From the NCBI GenBank assembly GCA_964596165.1, contig CAZQTW010000109.1:1-14187 (forward strand): a stretch of 14,187 nt of DNA, given 5' to 3'. The stretch comes from CAYUQT01 sp964596165. Its GTDB lineage: Bacteria; Planctomycetota; Phycisphaerae; UBA1845; JAFGLZ01. The notes under the pieces are model-generated. The model ran no database searches and was not told where the DNA came from. It was given only the letters and a program-made list of their open reading frames with translations. Each line of letters begins with the position of its first letter. The stretch's first letter is position 1. A program made the translations under genes and the position numbers. Below, in pieces: positions 1-5,218 of the stretch.

Positions 1-189
1 CGCCCCCTGACATACCCGTTCTATTGGGGCTTGATTCCTGACCGGATTCATGTTACTCAGGTTCCCTGTAGCACATTTGGAGAGAGGTGGACACGTTCAC
101 GTATCTAACGCAATGGATCGTGCAAGAGTGACGATTCTTATTGGGGCGGGGGACGGCAGTCAGGGTGGTGACTACCTGAAAGGAGAGTC

Positions 190-384
190 ATGGCAAGGGT
201 ACGAAAGGCACGAGCCTCGGCGGAAAGTCGTAAGGCGCTTCTACGACGCATGTCGACAAAATCGACGGACCGGATCGACAAGGTGATTCCGTTCAGCAAC
301 GATGACGTGCCCAATTACCTCAAGGGCCTTCGGCGGTTTGAGGAATGGTCCCGGAAGGCTGAAATCAATCTTGTCGTAAAGTAG
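190..384 (+). CDS. small basic hypothetical protein (64 aa)
   Basis: I do not recognise this family. The start is well supported: the Shine-Dalgarno-like GAAAGGAGAG ends a few bases before the ATG. The first 30 residues are very basic (many Arg/Lys, starting MARVRKARAS). The second half is mixed, with the segment SNDDVPNYLKGLRRFEEW and a hydrophobic end (INLVVK). There is no signal peptide, membrane span or Cys/His metal site. It ends 56 bases before the chosen start of the cysteine protease gene on the same strand, so the two are probably co-transcribed. It could be a protease partner, substrate, regulator or nucleic-acid-binding protein, and nothing in the sequence decides between these. 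Base composition is lower in GC than the genes from 2329 onward, as for its neighbour. Confidence 0.6.
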   Translation: MARVRKARASAESRKALLRRMSTKSTDRIDKVIPFSNDDVPNYLKGLRRFEEWSRKAEINLVVK

Positions 385-440
385 TCGGACTTGACAGCGC
401 TCACCAGGTCAAAGACCTCCTCCCCCAAGGGGTGCCTGTA

Positions 441-2069
441 TTGACTGACAGAGCTCGACAACTCAGGGGGAAGCTGTTAGGCAAACCCATTCCTATTGCC
501 CGGCCTTTTTCAAATTTTGACTTCATCGACGGCCAGTTCCCCGGATTTGGACCACTGCGGCGCATATTGTCGCAAGTCCGGCAGCACGGTGGCAAGACGA
601 TGATTGTCGAGAAGCTGGACGTCAATCTGGCGGGTGATCTACGAGAGGAGAACGAAGACATCCACACTCGCCACAATTCGTTCTCGCCAGACATGAGCGA
701 GGTGCATCGGCTGAGCTTCTTCACCCGACGTATTCGGTCTCTCGCTGAACTTCGATCTGCCGATGACGACGACTTTATCGGGTATGTTATCACCAAGTCC
801 GACGAGATTCCGGGCCTTGGGTGTGTGAAGAGGATCTACGAGTCGGTGACCCGTCCCAGCCGGCACCCTCACAACTTCATCAGGGGATCCCAGACCTGGG
901 AGTGCTGCGTGGCTGGTAGTCCTTTCCACGTTACCGGCTACGTTTACGCTCAACAGAATAATGTCACTAATGTCTGTGCGCATGTGGCCCTTCGTACGGT
1001 CGCTGCTCGGTTCCACAGAGATGGTGATATGTCCTACAGAGAAATGAACAGGATACAAGGAGTCGACATTGATCACATAACTAAGAAGGCTGGCGGGGTG
1101 GATGGCGACGGGCTTAGCCACCAGCAGATGATCAAGATTTTGGAGACTGCGGGTGCTAGGTGCCTTCTCGGGAACTACGCTTCACTTCCCCCAACTGGCA
1201 CCGCCCTCCCGCCTTTTCAGAAGTACCTATATGGAAGCATTGAATCGGGCTTTCCAGCAATTGTGTTCTTTGGGACAACCCAGAATCAATACCACACAAT
1301 CCCAGTCTTCGGACACACTCTCAACGAGGATACTTGGGTTCCGAGCGCAGAGCGTTCGTACTTTAAGGTAGGGTCAGGAACAAAATATGTTCCAAGCGAA
1401 TCATGGGTCAGCACGTACATAGCCCACGACGACAACTGGGGGTCCAATTTCTGCGTTCCGCGTCACTTCCTGTACACGAGACGCAACTGTCAGGTGTTGT
1501 CCAGTGGATCTACGCTTTGCCCAACGCAGTCCGAGTGTGTAGTGTACGTCATCGCGACGCTCCCGAAGGAAGTGAAAGCAAGTCCCATCGATGCCGAGAT
1601 CATAGGCGCAGACTACCTCTTCAGTATGCTAGGCCAGTTTCCATCCTCCGGCAGTCCCTGGGCGTCAAGGCTCACCTTGTACGCGAACGACAACCTCCTC
1701 GTGTTGCGACCAATCCTAGTCGACAGCGACGAGTATGTTACACATCTCGAAGAGGTTAGCGACTGGCAAGGAAGGCGGATTCGAACCGACCTGATCAAGG
1801 CATTGAGAACCTTACGCCAGAAAAGGCTATGGCTTGTTGAACTCTCCGTTCCAGAATTGTTCTCCGCCAACCGCCGCAAAGTTGGCGAGGTGCTCCTCAA
1901 AGGAGATGTCCTTCCAGGACAGAAACGGGATTTTCGAAGCTTTCTCCTTGCAAGGCTTCCAGGATTCTTTGCTCTATACAATGGCGGCGGTCCGCAGAAC
2001 CCCGAATACAGGTTCATTCCATCGGGGTGTGAAGGACACGTCGAGCTGTTCGGATGCGAGGTCACATGA
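441..2069 (+). CDS. papain-like (C39-like) cysteine protease domain protein
   Basis: Predicted cysteine peptidase or related thiol enzyme of the papain-like/C39-like fold, about 542 aa. Seen in the sequence: AQQNNVTNVCAHVALRTV puts oxyanion-type Gln171/172 seven to eight residues before Cys179. The segment around GLSHQQMIKILETAG is the usual helix after the nucleophile. YHTIPVFGHT places a catalytic-type His285 in the strand pattern typical of C39-like enzymes, and AHDDNWGSNF supplies Asp330/331 as the third residue. About 140 N-terminal and 200 C-terminal residues match nothing I know. There is no signal peptide or membrane span, so it is probably cytoplasmic. Start choice: a TTG at 441 lies 8 bases after AAGGGG. 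An in-frame GTG at 432 sits inside that element with no usable spacing, so 441 is preferred; numbering here is from 441. Lower GC and mixed codon use contrast with the genes downstream. The substrate is unknown; roles in maturation, toxicity or defence are guesses. Confidence 0.72.
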   Translation: MTDRARQLRGKLLGKPIPIARPFSNFDFIDGQFPGFGPLRRILSQVRQHGGKTMIVEKLDVNLAGDLREENEDIHTRHNSFSPDMSEVHRLSFFTRRIRSLAELRSADDDDFIGYVITKSDEIPGLGCVKRIYESVTRPSRHPHNFIRGSQTWECCVAGSPFHVTGYVYAQQNNVTNVCAHVALRTVAARFHRDGDMSYREMNRIQGVDIDHITKKAGGVDGDGLSHQQMIKILETAGARCLLGNYASLPPTGTALPPFQKYLYGSIESGFPAIVFFGTTQNQYHTIPVFGHTLNEDTWVPSAERSYFKVGSGTKYVPSESWVSTYIAHDDNWGSNFCVPRHFLYTRRNCQVLSSGSTLCPTQSECVVYVIATLPKEVKASPIDAEIIGADYLFSMLGQFPSSGSPWASRLTLYANDNLLVLRPILVDSDEYVTHLEEVSDWQGRRIRTDLIKALRTLRQKRLWLVELSVPELFSANRRKVGEVLLKGDVLPGQKRDFRSFLLARLPGFFALYNGGGPQNPEYRFIPSGCEGHVELFGCEVT

Positions 2070-2105
2070 GAACATGCGCCTGACCCGAAGACCTGACTGT
2101 TCTCA
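2067..2105 (+). terminator. stem-loop at the end of the protease gene
   Basis: A perfect 8-base inverted repeat, TGAGAACA (2067-2074) and TGTTCTCA (2098-2105), with a 23-base loop. The left arm includes the TGA stop codon of the protease gene. No U-tract follows, so if it ends transcription or protects the mRNA end it is not a canonical intrinsic terminator. Confidence 0.3.
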
Positions 2106-2271
2106 CTGGGTGGTCTAGGTTCAATCTCACAGGGGGTGTACGAGAGAAGTGCCCTGTACCGCGTCCACGAACTCCTTAAGCCGACCTTGAGGATTGCGGA
2201 GCGATCGTGTCCGAGCTGCTATCCATTATTCGCCCGGTCAAAGCCGCAAGAGACCCAATTCTACTGAGCGA

Positions 2272-2304
2272 GCGCATAGCTCGGCTTAGCTTCATTCTAT
2301 GCGC
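2272..2304 (-). terminator. stem-loop downstream of the oxidoreductase gene
   Basis: An 8-base perfect inverted repeat, GCGCATAG (2272-2279) and CTATGCGC (2297-2304), with a 17-base loop that contains a small inner hairpin. It starts about 25 bases beyond the stop of the minus-strand oxidoreductase gene, where a terminator would be expected. No run of T follows on that strand, so the assignment is weak. The rest of 2106-2328 shows no other feature I can support. Confidence 0.35.
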
Positions 2305-2328
2305 ACCGCTGATTTCACGACGTTTCGC

Positions 2329-3597
2329 CTACTTCTTCTCACGGTCGAACTGCGGCACGGCCAGCTGCTCGCCGTCTTTGAGCGCCGACTGGTGCGCGAC
2401 AATGCCGGGCACGGTCATGGCCAGCGACTCGTAGAGATCGATCGCCGGTTCGCGATCCTCCAACAGGGCGTTGATGAACTCGGCCGAGATGAAGATGGCC
2501 GAGCCGCCGTGACCCGAGTCGTGGCGCATCGTTGCCGGCAGCATCGGGGAGTCTTTCCAGTACTGAGGGACCGGCGCCGGCGAGATCCCCTTGCCGCGAA
2601 TGTGCTGCATGGGGCCGTGGATCCCGTCCAGCGGCATGTACAGCGTGGCCATGTCGCCGAACCACTGCGCCCGCTCGCCACCCGCGAGGCACCGCCAGAA
2701 GATGTTGCAGCGGCTGGCGTGGTCCTGGTTGGTCAGCATCAGCGCCGTCTGGTTCCAGAAGGGATTCTTGTAGACATTGTCGCGGAGGGCGTGATTCCGC
2801 AACTTGGGCTGGTTGCTCCGCCAGCCGATGCAGGAGACCTTGACCACTCGCTCGCCGCTGACGCCCGTGAGGAACCCGGTGCAGTGCGTCGGATAGAGCA
2901 TGGGGACAAATCCCCACCGCCACGAGCGCGTGCCGTCGGGGTTGTGCGCGAGCGAGCCGAGGCGTGTGGCCCGTTCGTCGGGGTCGCCGCCGTCGTGATA
3001 GTATTCCGTCTCGGTGTAGAACAGCTCTCCAAACCCACCCGCCTTGAACATGTTCCTGGCGAAGATGCACTCCTGGCGATACCAGCTCGACTCGGCCATC
3101 ATGTAGCGCAGGCCCGTTTTCTCTTTGACGTCCTTCAGCATCTGGGCCTCTTCCAGCGTGATGCACGCAGGCACGGCCGAGACGACGTGCCAGCCGCGTT
3201 CCATGCACATCGTGACGTGCCGCGCGTGGTCCGGTGCGCCGGAGAAGATCACCACGGCGTCCACGTTCTTCGCCTCTTTCAACATGATCTCGAGCGAATC
3301 ATAGACCGCGTCACAACGGAATCGCTCCTTGAGCTTTTTGCGGCGCTCGGGATAGAGGTCCGTGACGGCCGTCACCCTGCAATTGGGATGTTCGTGCCAC
3401 CAGAAGGTCGATCCGAATCCCCCGCCGACGACGGCCATGCGGATCGTCTTGGAGGTGCCCTCCGGGTACGCGCGTCCGGCGGGCAGCAGAGCGGCCGCGG
3501 AGGCCAACAAGGCCCCTCGACCGGTGGTCTCCAGAAAGCACCGCCGAGAGACCTTGGGATCGGTTGCTTCGATCGGATCATGTATCGAGCCGCTCAT
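2329..3597 (-). CDS. Tat-signal Gfo/Idh/MocA-like oxidoreductase
   Basis: Predicted NAD(P)-dependent oxidoreductase-fold protein of the Gfo/Idh/MocA group, 422 aa, which often acts on sugars or related polyols. Domains: a twin-arginine motif SRRCFLE at residues 17-23 followed by an Ala/Leu-rich stretch; a Rossmann fold from about residue 52 with the dinucleotide loop VVGGGFGS (56-63) and the end-of-strand acid in VTDLYPERR; then a mixed alpha/beta C-terminal domain from about 150. The usual Glu-Lys-Pro motif is replaced by Ala-Val-Pro (141-143), so the Lys normally found near the nicotinamide is absent; the chemistry may differ. The start at 3597 is chosen because AGGAG (3605-3609) lies 7 bases upstream; an upstream in-frame ATG at 3645 would put a hairpin and this site inside the coding region. 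It is monocistronic and divergent from pheS. Substrate unknown; the Tat signal implies export of a folded, cofactor-loaded protein. Confidence 0.88.
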   Translation of the reverse strand: MSGSIHDPIEATDPKVSRRCFLETTGRGALLASAAALLPAGRAYPEGTSKTIRMAVVGGGFGSTFWWHEHPNCRVTAVTDLYPERRKKLKERFRCDAVYDSLEIMLKEAKNVDAVVIFSGAPDHARHVTMCMERGWHVVSAVPACITLEEAQMLKDVKEKTGLRYMMAESSWYRQECIFARNMFKAGGFGELFYTETEYYHDGGDPDERATRLGSLAHNPDGTRSWRWGFVPMLYPTHCTGFLTGVSGERVVKVSCIGWRSNQPKLRNHALRDNVYKNPFWNQTALMLTNQDHASRCNIFWRCLAGGERAQWFGDMATLYMPLDGIHGPMQHIRGKGISPAPVPQYWKDSPMLPATMRHDSGHGGSAIFISAEFINALLEDREPAIDLYESLAMTVPGIVAHQSALKDGEQLAVPQFDREKK

Positions 3598-3616
3598 TCC
3601 GGTTCTCCTTTCCACT

Positions 3617-3636
3617 ATGGGCACCGCCGTGCCCAT
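3617..3636 (-). promoter_or_regulatory. leader hairpin upstream of the oxidoreductase gene
   Basis: A perfect 8-base inverted repeat, ATGGGCAC (3617-3624) and GTGCCCAT (3629-3636), closes on a 4-base loop. It sits 7 bases upstream of the AGGAG ribosome-binding site of the minus-strand oxidoreductase gene and just downstream of its candidate promoter, so it would form near the very 5' end of the mRNA. It may stabilise the transcript, serve as an operator, or be a small stray palindromic repeat. Confidence 0.5.
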
Positions 3637-3644
3637 CGCTACCA

Positions 3645-3673
3645 AGCATAAGCACGCTGGGTGCCATGCTCAA
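3645..3673 (-). promoter_or_regulatory. candidate sigma-70 promoter of the oxidoreductase gene
   Basis: On the minus strand, TTGAGC (3668-3673) and TATGCT (3645-3650) are separated by exactly 17 bases, each matching four of six consensus positions. The predicted start near 3638 gives a leader of about 40 bases that begins with the 3617-3636 hairpin. The -35 hexamer lies inside the left arm of the first inverted repeat. Confidence 0.4.
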
Positions 3674-3762
3674 GCGAAGCGAGAGCGCAGCGCGGGCATG
3701 TGGAGTATCGATCCAAGGCATGCCCGCGCCGCCGGCTCGCGCCGTCGGCTTGGGCATGGCAA
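3661..3762. repeat. REP-like inverted repeat pair, family A
   Basis: The left arm (3661-3703) and the reverse complement of the right arm (3717-3762) share the pattern GCCATGC(T/C)CAAGC, then a GC-rich variable centre, then GCGCGGGCATG. The inner ends form a perfect 11-base inverted repeat (3690-3700 with 3719-3729) across an 18-base loop. Two diverged copies of one short palindromic element in opposite orientation resemble the paired REP units known in many bacteria. No transposase is visible in the window. Confidence 0.6.
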
Positions 3763-3801
3763 CCGGCGCAAAGGCTCTCATCGTTCCGGCGGATGCCGTC
3801 C

Positions 3802-3996
3802 GCCCTGAAAGGGCGAAAGAGAGTAGCCGGGGGTGCAGTCCCCGGTTGCCGACCTCCGTTTCCTTCTTAAGCCCTGAAGGGGCGGAACAGGGATCCGAGT
3901 ATATCTCCGTGTCGCGCCCCTGCAGGGCTCAAAGAACAAGACGGGCCCCGCTTCCGGGGGCTGCGCCCCCGGCTACTTTCTCACGGCCCTTCGGGC
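3802..3996. repeat. REP-like inverted repeat pair, family B
   Basis: Four copies of a GCCCTGAAGGGGCG-like module occur. Two are on the plus strand (from 3802 and 3871), and two are on the minus strand (3915-3928 and about 3983-3996). The outer copies are each joined to AGTAGCCGGGGG plus a small GC hairpin (to 3845 on the left; 3955-3996 on the right). The whole block is an imperfect palindrome centred near 3898. The repeats differ at several positions, so they are old copies rather than a fresh duplication. Modules of this type recur between genes in many Planctomycetota-like genomes; that statement is from memory. Confidence 0.65.
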
Positions 3997-4063
3997 CTGA
4001 CAACACGCCAGGTGCCACGATGCCGTCCAATGGGCTCGTCGGCACGCCACAGCATGCTAGACC

Positions 4064-4092
4064 TTGCATCGCCCAGACTGGGTGCATATTGT
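4064..4092 (+). promoter_or_regulatory. candidate promoter of pheST
   Basis: TTGCAT (4064-4069) and TATTGT (4087-4092) are separated by exactly 17 bases, matching three and four of six consensus positions. The resulting leader to the pheS start would be about 50 bases. I see no leader peptide rich in Phe codons and no T-box-like structure, so attenuation is not evident. Confidence 0.4.
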
Positions 4093-4147
4093 AGAGCGTT
4101 TCGCGTGTCCGCGCGGAGCGGGTACGCCACATTTTCGGGTGAGTGCG

Positions 4148-5215
4148 ATGAGTGATTTGGAGCGTCAGCTCGCGGAAATCGAGGCCGAGGCGACGACGGC
4201 CCTGGCCTCCGCGGCCACCATCGACGCCGTACGACAGGTGGAATCCCGCTTTCTCGGCAAGAAAGGAAGCCTGACTCAGATCGTCCGGTCGGTCGGCACG
4301 TTGCCGGCGGACCGGCGGGCAGAAGTGGGCCGATTGGCCAACGAGGCCAAGCAACGGCTCGAATCGCTGTTTGCGGCCACGCGTGAGGCGCGGGCGCAGC
4401 AGGCGGCCGCCGCCGAGCGCAAGCAAGCGGCGGCCTACGATCCGACGCTGCCGGCGCCGGTGCGTCCGCGCGGCGGAATCCACCCCATTACGGCGGTGGC
4501 CTGGGAGGTCCAGGACGCCTTTCAGCGCATGGGCTTCGTGGTCGAGACCGGGCCGGAGGTCGAGAGCGAGTTCTTCAATTTCGAGGCGCTGAACATCCCG
4601 CCGTGGCATCCCGCGCGCGACGCGCAGGACACCTTCTGGTTGACCAACGGTTTGCTGCTGAGGACGCATACCTCGCCGGTGCAGGTTCGCTCGATGCGCA
4701 AGTACGGGCCGCCGCTCCGCGTGGTCGTCCCGGGCCGGTGTTTCCGCAACGAGGCCGTGGACGCCTCGCACGAGACGACGTTTCATCAGTTCGAGGGGTT
4801 CGTGGTCGATCGGCACATCTCGGTGGGCAGCTTGAAGGCGTTTCTCCAGCTCGCCCTCCGCGAGGTCTTCAAGCGGGACGTCCGGATTCGTCTTCGGCCC
4901 GGGTACTTTCCGTTCGTCGAGCCGGGGTTGGAGTGCGACGTCAACTGCCTGATCTGTGGCGGCAAGGGCTGTCCGACGTGCAAGAACGAGGGTTGGGTCG
5001 AGATGGTCGGCAGCGGAATGATTCACCCGAACGTCCTGAAGGCCGGCGGCATCGATCCGCACGAGTGGACCGGCTTCGCCTTCGGCGTCGGCCTGACGCG
5101 CCTGGCCATGTTGAAGTACGGCATCAGCGACATCCGCCTGATGAACAGTTGCGACCTTCGCGGGCTTATCTCGATGGATCGCCTGGCCGGGCAAGCACTG
5201 GGCAAGGGGGCATAG
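4148..5215 (+). CDS. pheS: phenylalanyl-tRNA synthetase alpha subunit
   Basis: Class II aminoacyl-tRNA synthetase catalytic subunit, 355 aa; with PheT it forms the cytoplasmic alpha2-beta2 enzyme that charges tRNA-Phe. An N-terminal helical region (1-95, coiled-coil-like, KQR/ARAQQ-rich) contacts tRNA in this family. The class II core follows, with motif 1 around GGIHPIT (109-115), motif 2 GRCFRNEAVDASHETTFHQ (196-214) and motif 3 GFAFGVGLTRLAM (309-321). Between motifs 2 and 3 is a four-cysteine knuckle, Cys267, Cys270, Cys275 and Cys278, in the pattern CxxC-GGKG-CxxC; it probably binds zinc, and such a knuckle is found in a subset of bacterial PheS. Length is slightly above the usual 330-350. 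The start at 4148 is preferred, with GGTGAG just upstream, because the in-frame extension back to 4064 would cross the promoter and is not PheS-like. It is followed by pheT after 3 bases. Confidence 0.98.
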   Translation: MSDLERQLAEIEAEATTALASAATIDAVRQVESRFLGKKGSLTQIVRSVGTLPADRRAEVGRLANEAKQRLESLFAATREARAQQAAAAERKQAAAYDPTLPAPVRPRGGIHPITAVAWEVQDAFQRMGFVVETGPEVESEFFNFEALNIPPWHPARDAQDTFWLTNGLLLRTHTSPVQVRSMRKYGPPLRVVVPGRCFRNEAVDASHETTFHQFEGFVVDRHISVGSLKAFLQLALREVFKRDVRIRLRPGYFPFVEPGLECDVNCLICGGKGCPTCKNEGWVEMVGSGMIHPNVLKAGGIDPHEWTGFAFGVGLTRLAMLKYGISDIRLMNSCDLRGLISMDRLAGQALGKGA

Positions 5216-5218
5216 GCC

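Larger units (their letters stand above)
3598..4147. other. gene-free divergent spacer with repeats
   Basis: This 550-base stretch separates the start of the minus-strand oxidoreductase gene from the start of pheS. I see no convincing gene in it. It holds, in order: a hairpin beside the oxidoreductase ribosome-binding site, a candidate minus-strand promoter, an inverted repeat pair (3661-3762), a second unrelated inverted repeat pair (3802-3996), and a candidate plus-strand promoter for pheST. Open frames crossing it are translations of the repeats. Confidence 0.75.

Noticed and set aside
22..147. Direct repeat TATTGGGGC (22-30 and 139-147) and possible promoters such as TTGATT at 31 upstream of the small gene
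   Set aside because: The repeat is too short to separate from chance, and no -10 element with good spacing follows the candidate -35 hexamers.
50..286. 78-aa open frame overlapping the small gene
   Set aside because: It has no ribosome-binding site and overlaps the better-supported 190-384 gene in another frame.
391..396. Perfect TTGACA between the small gene and the protease gene
   Set aside because: No acceptable -10 hexamer occurs 16-18 bases downstream, and the genes are close enough to share one transcript.
2207..2434. 75-aa plus-strand frame starting with GTG
   Set aside because: It runs into the antisense of the oxidoreductase gene and has no ribosome-binding site or recognisable sequence.
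2299..3651. 450-aa open frame on the plus strand
   Set aside because: It mirrors the Tat-signal oxidoreductase gene, and the protein is low-complexity with no family pattern.
3661..3996. CRISPR array
   Set aside because: The repeats are inverted, of two unrelated kinds and diverged, with no regular spacers and no cas genes.
4064..4147. Longer pheS start at 4064
   Set aside because: The added 28 residues do not resemble PheS, have no ribosome-binding site, and overlap the candidate promoter.
3929..5194. 421-aa open frame on the minus strand
   Set aside because: It is antisense to pheS, and its C-terminus is a translation of the intergenic repeat block.
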